This document shows, in pieces, positions 40,486-50,665 of a stretch of 64,000 nucleotides of DNA. A model generated the notes under the pieces. It did no database searches. It was given only the letters and a program-made list of their open reading frames with translations, and had not been told where the DNA came from. The translations under genes were made by a program, and so were the position numbers. This stretch comes from Bacilli bacterium (GTDB lineage: Bacteria > Bacillota_I > Bacilli_A > RFN20 > CAG-288), in contig JALCLG010000001.1 in NCBI GenBank assembly GCA_022647725.1, positions 2,015,824-2,079,823 of the forward strand, given 5' to 3'. Numbering within the stretch: the stretch's first letter is position 1; each line of letters opens with the position of its first letter.

Positions 40486-41448
40486 TTATTTCTTGACGTC
40501 GTCGTGCTGGAGCGAAAGGCCGAAGCTGGCGAGCTTGTCAAGGATTTCCTTGTAGGACTTCTTCCCTAAGTTGCGGACCGTCATCAGTTCGCTTTCCTTC
40601 ATGTTGCAAAGATCCTGAACGGTCTTCAGTCCATTGCGCTTGAGGCAGTTGTAGGAACGGACGGAGAGATCCAAATCCTCGAGCGACATGCTGTTGAACT
40701 TGTTCTCCGGCTTCTCTTTGCTGACCGCCATGATGGTAGCGTTCTTCACGGCATCATCGAGGCTCTCGAAGAGCTTGAAGTGCTCCTCCAGAATACGGGC
40801 AGCTAAGGCAACGGCCTCGCTGGACGTCATCGAACCATCGGTACCGACCGTGATCTCCAGCTTTTCGTAGTTGGCATCATGGCCGACACGGGTCGGCTCG
40901 ATGGCCAGCTCGACCTTTTCAATCGGCGAGAAGTTGCTATCGACAGCAATCATGCCAATCGGCCAGCTGGAATCCTTGTTCTCTTCGGCAGTGACAAAGC
41001 CACGGCCTTTGTGAGCATGGAGGATCATCTTGATATGGCCGCCACTGACAAGGTGGCAGAGGACCAGATCCTTATTGACGACCGAGACCATATCGGGGCA
41101 GACGATATCGCCGGCCTTGACTTCCTTCTCGCCCTTGACTTCGAGCTTGAGGGAATAATCGGCCGCATCATCGTCGCTCTGATCGGTCAGAACGAGCTTC
41201 TTGATCTGCAGAACAATCTGGGTGAGATCTTCGGTGACACCGGTGAGAGGAGTGTACTCATGATGGGCACCCTCGACTTCGATGGCGTAGACAGCCAGAC
41301 CCGGAAGGGAAGAGAGCAGGACACGCCGCAAGGCATTTCCGACCGTGACACCGAAGCCCTTTTCCAAGGGAGTGACGGTGAACTTGCCTAAGGTATCCGT
41401 GACATCGGACTTGCTGATATCAAATTTCGGCTGTTCGAATTTTTTCAT
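40486..41448 (-). CDS. rpoA: RNA polymerase alpha subunit
   Basis: 320 residues. The N-terminal assembly domain shows PLEKGFGVTVGNALRRVLLSSLPG and VEGAHHEYTPLTGV. The C-terminal alpha-CTD carries LEDLDLSVRSYNCLKRNGLKTVQDLCNMKESELMTVRNLGKKSYKEI, including the Arg that binds UP elements. It starts 25 nt after rpsK and has no rpsD neighbour. Confidence 0.98.
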   Translation of the reverse strand: MKKFEQPKFDISKSDVTDTLGKFTVTPLEKGFGVTVGNALRRVLLSSLPGLAVYAIEVEGAHHEYTPLTGVTEDLTQIVLQIKKLVLTDQSDDDAADYSLKLEVKGEKEVKAGDIVCPDMVSVVNKDLVLCHLVSGGHIKMILHAHKGRGFVTAEENKDSSWPIGMIAVDSNFSPIEKVELAIEPTRVGHDANYEKLEITVGTDGSMTSSEAVALAARILEEHFKLFESLDDAVKNATIMAVSKEKPENKFNSMSLEDLDLSVRSYNCLKRNGLKTVQDLCNMKESELMTVRNLGKKSYKEILDKLASFGLSLQHDDVKK

Positions 41449-41473
41449 TCTGACTCTCCTTTTCCTTTAACGA

Positions 41474-41962
41474 CTAACCACGAGGACGCTTAGGCGGGCG
41501 GCAGCCATTGTGCGGAATCGGAGTGACATCGACGATGGACATAACCTTCAGGCCGCTGGCTTCGAGAGCACGGGTAGCCGTTTCACGGCCAGGACCCGGA
41601 CCTTTGATTTCGACGTCGACCTGGCGTAAGCCGCGGTCAAAGCAGGTCTTGGCGACCGTGCTGGCAGCGATCTGCGCAGCAAACGGCGTGGACTTCTTCG
41701 ATCCCGACATGCCGCAGGTACCGGCACTGGCCCAGGCAATCACCTTGCCGTCCGGACCGGAGATGGAAACGATGGTGTTGGAATACGAGGCATGGATGTG
41801 AGCCACGCCCTTGGTGAAGTTAAGCTTGGTCTTCTTCTTACGGATGGTTGTCGTCTTGCCCTTGCCGCCTTTGGCAGCAGCAGCGGCACCGGCGGCACCA
41901 GCGGCAGCGGGAGCAGCAGTTGCTGCAGCCGGAGCTGTCTTCTTATCAGGTGTATCAGCCAT
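41474..41962 (-). CDS. rpsK: 30S ribosomal protein S11 with Ala-rich N-terminal extension
   Basis: 162 residues against about 129 normally. The first about 40 residues are low-complexity Ala/Lys ([14 protein letters not shown]...GKGKTTT). The S11 core follows: [49 protein letters not shown], and [11 protein letters not shown] at the C-terminus. Similar leaders occur on S5, L22 and L23 here. Confidence 0.97.
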   Translation of the reverse strand: MADTPDKKTAPAAATAAPAAAGAAGAAAAAKGGKGKTTTIRKKKTKLNFTKGVAHIHASYSNTIVSISGPDGKVIAWASAGTCGMSGSKKSTPFAAQIAASTVAKTCFDRGLRQVDVEIKGPGPGRETATRALEASGLKVMSIVDVTPIPHNGCRPPKRPRG

Positions 41963-41981
41963 GATTCATTTCCTCCCTGGG

Positions 41982-42356
41982 TTAGAGCGTTGCCTTCTTG
42001 TGGTTGGCGACGGTCTTGCGCGGACCCTTGCAGGTTCGGGCGTTGGTCTTATCACGCTGGCCACGGCAAGGAAGATTCTTCTTATGCCGCTGTCCGCGAT
42101 AGGTACCGATTTCTTCCAGTCTCTTAATGTTGAGCGCGACTTCACGGCGCAGATCACCTTCGACGACGTACTTCGCGACCTGGGCACGGACAGCCGTGAG
42201 TTCTTCCTCGGAGCAGTCCTTCACCCGCTTGGTGCCATCGACCTTGCTGTCCTGGCAGATCTTCTTAGCTAAGCTAAGACCGATGCCATAGATGTAAGGA
42301 AGAGAGTAGACAAGCTGCTTATCATTGGGAATATCGACTCCCGCGATTCTTGCCAT
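41982..42356 (-). CDS. rpsM: 30S ribosomal protein S13
   Basis: 124 residues. [26 protein letters not shown], HhH-like [47 protein letters not shown]. Binds the 30S head and contacts P-site tRNA and L5. Confidence 0.97.
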   Translation of the reverse strand: MARIAGVDIPNDKQLVYSLPYIYGIGLSLAKKICQDSKVDGTKRVKDCSEEELTAVRAQVAKYVVEGDLRREVALNIKRLEEIGTYRGQRHKKNLPCRGQRDKTNARTCKGPRKTVANHKKATL

Positions 42357-42376
42357 AGTTTCTGACTTTCCTTTCT

Positions 42377-42490
42377 TTAACCTTGTCTCTGCTTATGCTT
42401 CGGATTGGAGCAGATGACCATCACACGTCCCTTACGCTTAATAACCCGGCAATTCGGGCAAATCGGCTTAACTGAAGCTCTGACTTTCAT
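42377..42490 (-). CDS. rpmJ: 50S ribosomal protein L36
   Basis: 37 residues starting [14 protein letters not shown] and ending KHKQRQG. It is the zinc-binding form (C-x2-C, then C and H in VICSNPKHK). It lies between infA and rpsM, its standard place. Confidence 0.95.
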   Translation of the reverse strand: MKVRASVKPICPNCRVIKRKGRVMVICSNPKHKQRQG

Positions 42491-42505
42491 GTGCGAGTTT
42501 CTCCT

Positions 42506-42724
42506 TTACTTGTATCGGTAGACAATGCAGCCATTGGTGACGTCATAAGGGGAGATTTCCACAGTAACCTTATCGCCGGGAAGGATGCGGATCTTGTTCA
42601 TCCTCATCTTGCCGGAGATTCTGGCCCGGATTACTGCTCCTCCGTCGAGTTTAACCGAATATTTCTCGGCGGGCAGGGACTCAAGAACAGTCCCTTCCAT
42701 CTTGATGAAATCTTCTCTGCTCAT
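42506..42724 (-). CDS. infA: Translation initiation factor IF-1
   Basis: 72 residues, the normal size, with the S1/OB fold: [56 protein letters not shown]. The start at 42724 overlaps the map stop (ATGA). It binds the ribosomal A site during initiation. Confidence 0.96.
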   Translation of the reverse strand: MSREDFIKMEGTVLESLPAEKYSVKLDGGAVIRARISGKMRMNKIRILPGDKVTVEISPYDVTNGCIVYRYK

Positions 42725-43521
42725 GCTTGTTCCTCCATAGTTTTGAGATGTCTCCGGACGTTCTCGTCGACAGAGATGATCTCGGCGCCTGTCTCGGTGA
42801 TGATGATATCGTTCTCGTAATGACAGGTCAGCTTCTGATCCGCACTGCTGACGGCCCAACCGTCCTTCGCCGTCTCGATTGTAGCACTGCCGCTCATGAC
42901 CATCGGTTCGATGGCTAGGCACATACCCGGCTTCAGGAAAGGTCCTAGGCCGAGCGAAGGATCGTAGTAATTGTAGATGAAGGGATCCTCGTGCATGCTT
43001 CTGCCGATGCCGTGGCCGCCATACTCGTGACAGAGAGAATAGCCATAGCTCGTAGCAGTTTTCTGGATGGCCATGCTGATTTCGTACAGATGGGCTCCAG
43101 GACGACAGGCCTTAAAGGCCTCATAGAAACAGTCTTCGGTGCAGCGGATGAGCTTACTTGCTTCAGCGGAGATGCTTCCGACCGCGTAAGTCCGGCAGGC
43201 GTCGCCATTGTAACCGTTATCGTCCAGGTTACCCATATCGACGCTGAGGATGTCGCCCTCGTGCAGAATCACGCTCTTCGACGGGATGCCGTGAATCAGG
43301 ACCTGGTTCACCGAAGCACAGATACCCCAGTGGTAGTCGTCTTCCAACGCGAAGTTGGGCTGGCCGCCGCTTTTCCGTATCAGTTCCTCAGCAAGATGAT
43401 TGATTTCCCAGGTCGAACGTCCGGGCCGGATCTCGGGGGCAAGCTGATCGAAGATTGCCCCGAGCTTATGGCCGGCCGTCCTCATCATTTCTAACTCTTT
43501 CTTAGATTTGATGATTATCAT
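42721..43521 (-). CDS. map: Methionine aminopeptidase type I
   Basis: 266 residues. Metal ligands are in [24 protein letters not shown] (two Asp), [16 protein letters not shown] (His), and the Glu in CLAIEPM and near the C-terminus. The early [18 protein letters not shown] block fits the family. Removes N-terminal Met. Located between adk and infA as usual. Confidence 0.96.
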   Translation of the reverse strand: MIIIKSKKELEMMRTAGHKLGAIFDQLAPEIRPGRSTWEINHLAEELIRKSGGQPNFALEDDYHWGICASVNQVLIHGIPSKSVILHEGDILSVDMGNLDDNGYNGDACRTYAVGSISAEASKLIRCTEDCFYEAFKACRPGAHLYEISMAIQKTATSYGYSLCHEYGGHGIGRSMHEDPFIYNYYDPSLGLGPFLKPGMCLAIEPMVMSGSATIETAKDGWAVSSADQKLTCHYENDIIITETGAEIISVDENVRRHLKTMEEQA

Positions 43522-43523
43522 TT

Positions 43524-44186
43524 CTAATCCTCGGCAAGGACCTTCTGGATATCGGCAAAGACTTTGTCAATGTCCTGCAGGCCGTCAACCTCTTTGACCA
43601 AGCCTTTCTTCTGGTAGAACTCTACCAGCGGGAAGGTCTGCGCCTTATAGGCTTCCAGTCTGACGACGAACGCCTTCTCCGTATCGTCCGGACGCTGAAT
43701 GAGAGGGGTGCCGCAGCTATCGCAGATGCCTTCCTTGACGGGCTTCTTGGTAAGAAGATTGTAGGAAGCGCCGCACTTCGGGCAGACACGACGGTTGACA
43801 ATCCGGGAGGTCAGTTCCTTATCATCAGCCACCAAGAGGATGACCGATGTCAGGTGACGGCCTAAGGACTTCAGCATGTCTTCGAGCGCTTCGGCCTGTT
43901 TGACCGTCCGCGGGAAGCCATCCAGTAAGAAGCCCTTCTTGCAATCCGGCTGAGACAGCCGTTCCTTGACGAGCCCGATTGTCACTTCATCCGGAACCAA
44001 TTTTCCGGCTGAGATGTACGAACTGGCTTCGAGGCCCAGCTTCGTCTTGGCACTGATTGCCGCACGGAACATATCGCCGGTGGAAACATGGCAAATGCCA
44101 TATTCCTTGACAATCAGCTCACTCTGGGTGCCCTTACCGGCAGCAGGCGGTCCCATGAGGATCATATTCAGTTCCTTGTTAGCCAT
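43524..44186 (-). CDS. adk: Adenylate kinase, zinc-containing
   Basis: 220 residues. P-loop MGPPAAGKGTQSELI, AMP-binding STGDMFRAAI, DGFPRTVKQAEALE. The lid carries four cysteines (C-P-K-C and C-D-S-C), a structural zinc site found in Bacillota enzymes. It shares its first base with the end of secY. Confidence 0.97.
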   Translation of the reverse strand: MANKELNMILMGPPAAGKGTQSELIVKEYGICHVSTGDMFRAAISAKTKLGLEASSYISAGKLVPDEVTIGLVKERLSQPDCKKGFLLDGFPRTVKQAEALEDMLKSLGRHLTSVILLVADDKELTSRIVNRRVCPKCGASYNLLTKKPVKEGICDSCGTPLIQRPDDTEKAFVVRLEAYKAQTFPLVEFYQKKGLVKEVDGLQDIDKVFADIQKVLAED

Positions 44187-45529
44187 TATAACTCACTTTC
44201 TGCAAAGCCGTTTCCAGCTAAGATGCCGTTGATCTGATTATCGAACTCGAGCGCCACGCCGACGACGATGATGAGACCGGTACCGCCCAGCGACAAGGAG
44301 CTAGGAACAGCTCCTGTCAGGGAGAGGATGACCGGAACCAAGGCAATCAGCGTCAACGCCATCGCACCGATGAAGGTGATACGGTTGAGGATACGGGTCA
44401 GATAACGTTCCGTCTCCGTGCCAGGCTTGATGCCGGTAATGTAAGTACCGGACTCCTGGAAGTTCTCAGCCACTTTCTCCGGGTTGATTTCCAGCTGCGC
44501 GTAGAAGTAGGAGAAGGCAATGATGAGAATCGCGTAGATGATCGGACCCCAAGGGAAGCTGAAGTCGGAAGTCATCGCCGTCATCTTCTGATAGTTGAAC
44601 ACGTCTTCGAGGGTACTGGCCCAGGCCGGCGGATTGCCGTTGGTGAAGAGGGAGATGATGATGGACGGCGCTACCATGATGGACGAGGCGAAGATCACCG
44701 GCATGACGGAAGAAACATTGACCTTAATCGGCAGGAAGGAGGACTGCTGGCTCGAGAGCTCCGTCGACTGTGACTGGTTGGAATGGCTGACGGGGAGCTT
44801 GCGGACGGATTTCTCGATGAAGGTGACGAAGATGACAATCACTAAGAAGGAGAGGAGGTAGACGGCAATCTGCACCGATCCTTTGAGGATCAGTGTCGCA
44901 TCGCCCGACTTGACGTTGGAGCCTAAGAAGTTTTGGAAGGCGGTGACAATCTGATTAGGTAGCGAAGAGATGATGCCGCCGAAGATCATCATGGAGATAC
45001 CGTTGCCGATACCTTTGTCGGTGATCTGATCGCCCAGCCAGTTGAGTACCATCGTGCCAGCGATCATGTAGATGATGATCTTGGCATAGCCCCAAGCGGA
45101 GGAATCCGTCAGGGTGATGCCTTTGGAATTGACCAGGGCGACAATGATGCCGTAGGCCTGAATGCCACCGAGCACGACGGAGAGGATACGGGTGACCACA
45201 TCCAATTTCCGCCGACCGGTTTCGCCTTCCTTCGTCATCTGCGTGAGACTCGGAAGCACATCCATGCTCAACAGCTGAATGATAATCTGCGCTGTGATGT
45301 AGGGAGAAACGCCCAGGGCCAGGACCGAGAAGTTCTGGAGAGCGCCGCCACCCATCATGTTCAGCAGCGAGAACGACGACGTCGTGTCGCTCCAGATGTC
45401 TTCGCTGACGGTGACACCGGGAACTGTAATAGCCGATCCGATTCGGAAAACAAGGAATATGGCGAGGGTAAAAAGAAGACGGTTCAGCACATCCTTGTTA
45501 TGGAAAAACGCGGCTACCTTTTTCATCAC
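44186..45529 (-). CDS. secY: Protein translocase channel SecY
   Basis: 447 residues and ten membrane helices. Plug and pore region ITVPGVTVSEDIW, GDQITDKGIGNGISMMIFGGII, and the cytoplasmic loop FVTFIEKSVRKLPVSHSNQ. Exports signal-peptide proteins such as the lipoproteins in this window. Overlaps rplO by 4 bp. Confidence 0.97.
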   Translation of the reverse strand: MMKKVAAFFHNKDVLNRLLFTLAIFLVFRIGSAITVPGVTVSEDIWSDTTSSFSLLNMMGGGALQNFSVLALGVSPYITAQIIIQLLSMDVLPSLTQMTKEGETGRRKLDVVTRILSVVLGGIQAYGIIVALVNSKGITLTDSSAWGYAKIIIYMIAGTMVLNWLGDQITDKGIGNGISMMIFGGIISSLPNQIVTAFQNFLGSNVKSGDATLILKGSVQIAVYLLSFLVIVIFVTFIEKSVRKLPVSHSNQSQSTELSSQQSSFLPIKVNVSSVMPVIFASSIMVAPSIIISLFTNGNPPAWASTLEDVFNYQKMTAMTSDFSFPWGPIIYAILIIAFSYFYAQLEINPEKVAENFQESGTYITGIKPGTETERYLTRILNRITFIGAMALTLIALVPVILSLTGAVPSSLSLGGTGLIIVVGVALEFDNQINGILAGNGFAESEL

Positions 45530-46044
45530 TTATCCTCTTTGTCAGCACTCTGCACAGCAGCAATGGCCTTGTGGAAATCCTCACGGCTCTCCTTCAGGGT
45601 CACAACAGTCGCCTTGCCGCCGGCCTTCTCGATGGCAGCTTTCGCAGCCTTGGAGAAACCCTGCGCGGAAATGGCAAACTTCTTGGTCAGCTCTTTCGTG
45701 CCAGCAAGAATCTTGACCGGATGGTTGAGATTCGGAATCAGCTCACTGACGACGAGACTCGTCATCGTGATTTCGGTTCCGTCCTCGAAGACATCGGCCA
45801 GACGATCCAGACTGACAGTGACATTGCTCAAACGGTTCGGAGAGACGAAGCCATGCTTCGGAACCCGGCGGAAGAGCGGAAGGTTGCCGCCCTCGAAACC
45901 GAGCGGGACTTTCTGACCCTGACGGGCACCCTGACCTTTTTGACCACGGGTGGACGTCTTGCCCATACCGGAACCTAAGCCTAAGCCGACTCTCTTGGGA
46001 AGATGACGGGAACCCTTTGCAATCTTGAGATCATTTAATTCCAT
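45526..46044 (-). CDS. rplO: 50S ribosomal protein L15
   Basis: 172 residues, longer than usual (about 147) by a charged C-terminal tail. LGSGMGKTSTRGQKGQGARQG and GFEGGNLPLFRRVPKHGF are diagnostic. Only 13 nt separate it from rpsE, leaving no room for rpmD (L30). Confidence 0.96.
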   Translation of the reverse strand: MELNDLKIAKGSRHLPKRVGLGLGSGMGKTSTRGQKGQGARQGQKVPLGFEGGNLPLFRRVPKHGFVSPNRLSNVTVSLDRLADVFEDGTEITMTSLVVSELIPNLNHPVKILAGTKELTKKFAISAQGFSKAAKAAIEKAGGKATVVTLKESREDFHKAIAAVQSADKEDK

Positions 46045-46057
46045 GGGTCATTCTCCT

Positions 46058-46786
46058 TTATTTGGCTTCCGGAGCCTTCGGAGCTTCCTCCGCCGGCTTC
46101 TTCGCCTCATCCTTCTTCACGACTTCCTTGCCGTAACGGACAGCCTGGACCATCGCATAGTCCTTCAGCTGAGCCAGACCATTGACGGTAGCCTTGACGA
46201 CATTGCTCTGCGTCCGCGATCCGTAGATCTTGGAGTAGATGTTTCTGACGCCAGCCAGTTCGAGAATGGCACGGACAGCGCCGCCGGCAACCAAGCCGGT
46301 GCCTTCCGGTGCAGGCTTAAGGAAGACCTTGGTCGCACCGAATTCGCCGATGATCGGATGAGCGATGGTATCGCCCTTGACGATCTCAAGGTGGAACATA
46401 TTACGCTTGGCAGCGGAAAGGGACTTCTTGATGGCTTCCGGAACCTCAGCGGACTTGCCCAGACCATAGCCGTATTTGCCCTTCTTATCGCCGATGACGG
46501 TTAATGCGGTGAAACGTAACCGCTTGCCGCCCTTGACGGTCTTGGCAACCTTGGTGATCTTGACAACCTTCTCATCGTATTCCATATCTTCCTTGCGTCC
46601 GCCGAAACGGCCGTGACCATTGCCGCCACGTCCCTGACCGCCGAAACGGTTGTTGGGATTGTGGTTGAACGAGCCATGGTTGTTGAAACCGCCATTTGCC
46701 TTCGGGGCAAGAGTCTTCGCTTCAGACGGAGCTGCCGGAGCGGCAGTAGCCGTCGGAGCAACTTTCTTTTCTTCGTTTTCAGCCAT
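46058..46786 (-). CDS. rpsE: 30S ribosomal protein S5 with Asn/Gly-rich N-terminal extension
   Basis: 242 residues against about 165. The first about 75 residues are an acidic/Ala leader ([13 protein letters not shown]..) followed by an Asn/Gly/Arg/Phe-rich stretch. The S5 core begins at [44 protein letters not shown] and includes [17 protein letters not shown] Lys/Glu/Ala/Pro tail ends the protein. An AAGGAGG SD precedes it. Confidence 0.96.
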   Translation of the reverse strand: MAENEEKKVAPTATAAPAAPSEAKTLAPKANGGFNNHGSFNHNPNNRFGGQGRGGNGHGRFGGRKEDMEYDEKVVKITKVAKTVKGGKRLRFTALTVIGDKKGKYGYGLGKSAEVPEAIKKSLSAAKRNMFHLEIVKGDTIAHPIIGEFGATKVFLKPAPEGTGLVAGGAVRAILELAGVRNIYSKIYGSRTQSNVVKATVNGLAQLKDYAMVQAVRYGKEVVKKDEAKKPAEEAPKAPEAK

Positions 46787-46800
46787 TGTTTCCTGCCTCC

Positions 46801-47157
46801 TTAGAAGACTAAGCCAGCCTTACGGCAGGCTTCCGCGACCGCTTTGACCTGGCCGTGATAGAGATATCCGGAACGATCGAACACGACCTTCTTGGCGCCG
46901 AGGGCAAGAGCCTTCTTAGCCAGATCTTCGCCGACCTTGGTGGCAGCAGCGACGTTGGAAGGATTGTCGAGGCCAAGCTTGGCAGAGGAGGAGGACGCTA
47001 AGGTAGCATGCTTCTCATCATTGATGAGAGCAGCATAGATGAACTTGTTGGAACGGAAAACGGAAATACGCGGACAGGAGGCCGTTCCCGAGATCTTGGC
47101 CCGGACACGGACGTGACGATGTAGACGCTGGGCATTTCTGTCGAAAGTGGTATACAT
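46801..47157 (-). CDS. rplR: 50S ribosomal protein L18
   Basis: 118 residues. RHVRVRAKISGTASCPRISVFRSNKFIYAALIND and KVVFDRSGYLYHGQVKAVAEACRKAGLVF. It binds 5S rRNA with L5. Confidence 0.97.
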   Translation of the reverse strand: MYTTFDRNAQRLHRHVRVRAKISGTASCPRISVFRSNKFIYAALINDEKHATLASSSSAKLGLDNPSNVAAATKVGEDLAKKALALGAKKVVFDRSGYLYHGQVKAVAEACRKAGLVF

Positions 47158-47172
47158 TTCTTTTTCCTCCTA

Positions 47173-47772
47173 TTAGGCAGCAGTCGGAGCAGCCGGAGCA
47201 GCGGTTGCACCGGCAGCGGCACCGGCAGCAGACTTCTTGGCCGAGGCCGGCTGACGCAGCACGACAACCTCATCCTTGTAACGGATGCCTTTGCCATGAT
47301 AGCATTCCGGCTTACGGATCCCGCGAATGTTCGCAGCGACCTGACCGACCAACTGTTTATCGATACCGGAGACCGTGATTTCCATGGTCTTGGTATTGAT
47401 TTCGATCTTGATGCCAGCAATCGCCTTGACCACATCCTCGTGGCTGTGACCGATGTGAAGGACGAGATCCTCGCCTCTCATTTCGGCACGGTAACCCACG
47501 CCTTTGATGGCTAAGGTCTTGCTGAAACCGTTGGTGACACCCGCGACCATGTCGTTGATGACAGCCCGAGCGGTGCCATGATTCATCTTCATGGCAATCG
47601 AATCATCCGGACGCTTCACAAGGAACTTGCCGTCCTTGGTCTCGAAGGTGATGTGCTGATTGAATTTCTGAGAAAGCTCACCTTTCGGACCCTTCACGGT
47701 GACCACATTGCCGTTGGCGGTAATGGTGACACCGGCCGGAATAACTACCGGCATTCTTCCGATTCTTGACAT
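47173..47772 (-). CDS. rplF: 50S ribosomal protein L6 with Ala-rich C-terminal tail
   Basis: 199 residues. MSRIGRMPVVIPAGVTI, LAIKGVGYRAEMRGEDLVLHIGHS, and the signature PECYHGKGIRYKDEVVVLRQ. About 20 extra Ala/Thr/Pro residues follow at the C-terminus. Confidence 0.97.
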   Translation of the reverse strand: MSRIGRMPVVIPAGVTITANGNVVTVKGPKGELSQKFNQHITFETKDGKFLVKRPDDSIAMKMNHGTARAVINDMVAGVTNGFSKTLAIKGVGYRAEMRGEDLVLHIGHSHEDVVKAIAGIKIEINTKTMEITVSGIDKQLVGQVAANIRGIRKPECYHGKGIRYKDEVVVLRQPASAKKSAAGAAAGATAAPAAPTAA

Positions 47773-47784
47773 GACCTACCCCCT

Positions 47785-48186
47785 TTACCAGACGTAGGCG
47801 ACAACTTCGCCGCCGACGTTAGCCTTTCTGGCTTCCTTATCGGTCAGAAGACCGTTGGAAGTGGAGATGATGGCGATGCCTAAGCCATTTAAGACCTTAG
47901 GAAGCTTATCGGCGCCGACGGTGATCCGAAGACCCGGTTTAGAGATCCGGCGGATACCCGAGATGACACGATTGCCACGGGAATCATACTTCAGAAGGAT
48001 CGTTAAGGTCTTGTAAGGCTTTTTGTCCTCAGCTTTGACCGTATAATCCTTGATGAAGCCCTCATCCTTCAGAATCTTGGCGATGGCTTCGTTGGCCTTC
48101 GTGGTCGGAAGGGAAACGGATTCAGCCTTACCCAGGTTCGCATTGCGGATGCGGGTAAGCATATCAGCGATGGTATCATTAACCAT
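47785..48186 (-). CDS. rpsH: 30S ribosomal protein S8
   Basis: 133 residues. [43 protein letters not shown] and the C-terminal [31 protein letters not shown]. Binds helix 21 of 16S rRNA. Confidence 0.97.
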   Translation of the reverse strand: MVNDTIADMLTRIRNANLGKAESVSLPTTKANEAIAKILKDEGFIKDYTVKAEDKKPYKTLTILLKYDSRGNRVISGIRRISKPGLRITVGADKLPKVLNGLGIAIISTSNGLLTDKEARKANVGGEVVAYVW

Positions 48187-48205
48187 AATTCGTTATCTCC
48201 CTTCT

Positions 48206-48394
48206 TTACCAAGAGGCTTTGTGCATGCCAGGGATCTCTCCCTTGTATGCCATCTCTCTTAAGCAGATACGGCAAAGTCCAAACTGACGAAGGACACCAT
48301 GGACACGGCCACAGCGGCTGCACCGCTGATAGTTCTGCGTCTTAGGATGCTTCTTGGGCTTAGCGCACTTAACAATCAATGCTTTTCTTGCCAT
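48206..48394 (-). CDS. rpsN: 30S ribosomal protein S14 type Z
   Basis: 62 residues with a zinc ribbon ([19 protein letters not shown]) and the end [16 protein letters not shown]. This is the short zinc-binding form usual in Bacillota (rpsZ/rpsN1). Confidence 0.97.
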   Translation of the reverse strand: MARKALIVKCAKPKKHPKTQNYQRCSRCGRVHGVLRQFGLCRICLREMAYKGEIPGMHKASW

Positions 48395-48408
48395 TGTTTT
48401 CTTCTCCT

Positions 48409-49020
48409 TTACTTCTTGAAGGGCATACCCATCTTGGTCAGAAGATAGGCAGCTTCCTTATCGGTCTTGGCGCTGGTGACGATGATGACATCCATGCCCT
48501 GAGTGCGCGTGATCTTATCATAGGAGATTTCGGGGAAGATCAGCTGCTCCTTGACACCGGTCGAATAGTTGCCGCGGCCATCGAAGGAATCAGCAGAGAT
48601 ACCACGGAAATCACGGACACGGGGAAGATCGATGGCGATGAACTTATCAAGGAAATCGTACATCCGGACACGACGCAGGGTGACCTTAACGCCAACCGGG
48701 ACACCTTCACGGAGCTTGAAGTTCGCAATGGACTTACGGGACTTCGTGACAATCGGATGCTGGCCGGAGATGGTCTCCATCTCCTTGACAGCCTCTTCGA
48801 CGTCCTTTTCATTGCCACCGGCTTCGCCGAGACGCATGTTGAGGACGATCTTGACGAGCTTCGGACATTCCATGATGGAGGAGTAACCGAACTCCTTCAT
48901 CATCGCAGGCGCGATCTCGTTGAGATACTTGGTTTCAAGACGGGAGACATCCTTAGGCTTCTGAGCACCCTGATTATGGGCTTTCTTAACGGAGACACCG
49001 TTTTTCTTTTCGTTAGCCAT
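48409..49020 (-). CDS. rplE: 50S ribosomal protein L5
   Basis: 203 residues, with about 20 extra N-terminal residues before the core. The core shows [49 protein letters not shown] and [33 protein letters not shown]. Binds 5S rRNA. Confidence 0.97.
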   Translation of the reverse strand: MANEKKNGVSVKKAHNQGAQKPKDVSRLETKYLNEIAPAMMKEFGYSSIMECPKLVKIVLNMRLGEAGGNEKDVEEAVKEMETISGQHPIVTKSRKSIANFKLREGVPVGVKVTLRRVRMYDFLDKFIAIDLPRVRDFRGISADSFDGRGNYSTGVKEQLIFPEISYDKITRTQGMDVIIVTSAKTDKEAAYLLTKMGMPFKK

Positions 49021-49030
49021 GTTAATCTCC

Positions 49031-49336
49031 TTACTTGATCACAGTGCCGCTCTTCTTCTCAAAGCGGACTTTCTTATCACCGACCATCTTGTAGCCAATC
49101 TTGGTGGCTTTGCCATCTTTCGTTGCGAAGGCAACGTTGGAGATGTCAATGGGCATCGCCTTATCGACGATGGAACCCTTCGGATTCGCCTGAGTCGGCT
49201 TGACGTGCTTTTTGTTCACGTTGATGCCTTCCACCATGACCTTGTGGTCCTTGGGGAAGACCTTCAAGACCTTGCCGGTCTTGCCTTTGTCATCGCCCGA
49301 GATGACGACGACGGTATCGCCAGTTTTGATTTTCAT
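49031..49336 (-). CDS. rplX: 50S ribosomal protein L24
   Basis: 101 residues. KOW motif [44 protein letters not shown]. It initiates 50S assembly. Confidence 0.96.
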   Translation of the reverse strand: MKIKTGDTVVVISGDDKGKTGKVLKVFPKDHKVMVEGINVNKKHVKPTQANPKGSIVDKAMPIDISNVAFATKDGKATKIGYKMVGDKKVRFEKKSGTVIK

Positions 49337-49355
49337 GATCCAATCCTCCTTGCGA

Positions 49356-49730
49356 TTACAGAACTTCGGTAGCCAGTGAGACGATCTTCATGTAGGTATC
49401 ACCCTTTTCACGAAGCTCACGGGCGACCGGTCCGAAGACACGCGTACCCTTCGGAGTGCCATCCTCATTGATGAGGACGACGGCATTGTCATCGAAACGG
49501 ATGGTGGAACCATCCTTCCGCTGATAAGATTTCTTGACACGGACGATGACGCCTTTGACGACATCACCCTTCTTGACCTTGCCGTTCGGGATAGCATCCT
49601 TGACAGCGCAGACGACGACATCTCCAACGCTCGACGTCTTCCGGAAAGATCCGCCTAAAAGACGGAAGATACGGACAGAACGGGCACCGGAATTATCGGC
49701 AACAACCAGGTTAGTTTCATTCTGAACCAT
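49356..49730 (-). CDS. rplN: 50S ribosomal protein L14
   Basis: 124 residues. [28 protein letters not shown] and [29 protein letters not shown]. Part of the B8 intersubunit bridge. Confidence 0.97.
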   Translation of the reverse strand: MVQNETNLVVADNSGARSVRIFRLLGGSFRKTSSVGDVVVCAVKDAIPNGKVKKGDVVKGVIVRVKKSYQRKDGSTIRFDDNAVVLINEDGTPKGTRVFGPVARELREKGDTYMKIVSLATEVL

Positions 49731-49732
49731 GA

Positions 49733-50014
49733 TTATTCTCCCTTCTTGACGATCTTAACAAGACGGAAGCGCTTGTCATGAGACAGCGGACGGCATTCCT
49801 CGAAGAGAACGACATCGCCGACATGGGCCGCATTCTCACGATCATCAACCTTGTACTTCTTACGGGCAGAGACCCGCTTCTTATAGACCGGATGCGCCCG
49901 ATAGGTTTCGGTTTCGACAACGATGGTCTTGTCCATCTTGTCCGAGACAACCGTTCCCTGCAGGCGACGTCTGTCAGAGGCCGAGATGGCCACTTCTTTA
50001 TTTTCTTCAGCCAT
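49733..50014 (-). CDS. rpsQ: 30S ribosomal protein S17
   Basis: 93 residues. After a short acidic leader ([11 protein letters not shown]), the OB fold [34 protein letters not shown] and [21 protein letters not shown] are typical. Confidence 0.97.
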   Translation of the reverse strand: MAEENKEVAISASDRRRLQGTVVSDKMDKTIVVETETYRAHPVYKKRVSARKKYKVDDRENAAHVGDVVLFEECRPLSHDKRFRLVKIVKKGE

Positions 50015-50026
50015 AGTAAGCCTCCT

Positions 50027-50245
50027 TTATTTGGCTTGGCTAGCCTTCTGGCTAGCGGCCTTCTTACGTTCATTCTCGACGGTCAGACATTTGGCAATGT
50101 CCTTGCGGGCGATGGTGATTTTGGCACCATTGTCCAGCTGACCTGCTTTGGCCTGGAACCGTAAGGCGAGCAAATCGCCCTTCAGCTCATAGACTTTCTT
50201 GGCGAGGTCGGCATCGCTGAGCTTTCTGATTTCATCAATTGTCAT
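50027..50245 (-). CDS. rpmC: 50S ribosomal protein L29
   Basis: 72 residues from MTIDEIRKLSDADLAKKVYELKGDLLALRFQ. The start at 50245 is chosen 1 nt after the rplP stop; the longer frame overlaps rplP. A Lys/Ala/Ser tail ends it. Confidence 0.95.
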   Translation of the reverse strand: MTIDEIRKLSDADLAKKVYELKGDLLALRFQAKAGQLDNGAKITIARKDIAKCLTVENERKKAASQKASQAK

Positions 50246-50246
50246 A

Positions 50247-50663
50247 CTAGAGTTCCTCGCCTTTCTTAAGGACACGGCTCTTCACCGAGATCTTGTAGCC
50301 AGCCTGACGGAGGCCCTCAATGCAATCGGCAGCCGGAACGCCACCCATCTCGAAGAGCACAGCGCCCTTTTCAATGACGGCATCCCACGTCTCGACAGTA
50401 CCCTTGCCGTTACCCATACGGACTTCAGCAGGCTTCTTGGTGATGCCAAGATAAGGGAAGATACGGATGTAGGCCTTACCGGTCTTCTTGATGTAACGGG
50501 AGAGAACGACACGGGCCGCCTCAATCTGGCGGTTGGTGATATAACCGGCTTCGGTAGCGACCAGGCCGTAATCACCGAAGGCAACCGTGTTGCCACGGCT
50601 GGCAGCGGCTTTCGGACGGACCAGGTGGCTACGACGCCACTTCATTCTTTTCGGTTGTAACAT
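50247..50663 (-). CDS. rplP: 50S ribosomal protein L16
   Basis: 138 residues. MLQPKRMKWRRSHLVR, GNTVAFGDYGLVATEAGYITNRQIEAARVVLSRYIKKTG and RMGNGKGTVETWDAVIEKGAVLFEM are diagnostic. Confidence 0.97.
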   Translation of the reverse strand: MLQPKRMKWRRSHLVRPKAAASRGNTVAFGDYGLVATEAGYITNRQIEAARVVLSRYIKKTGKAYIRIFPYLGITKKPAEVRMGNGKGTVETWDAVIEKGAVLFEMGGVPAADCIEGLRQAGYKISVKSRVLKKGEEL

Positions 50664-50665
50664 AG

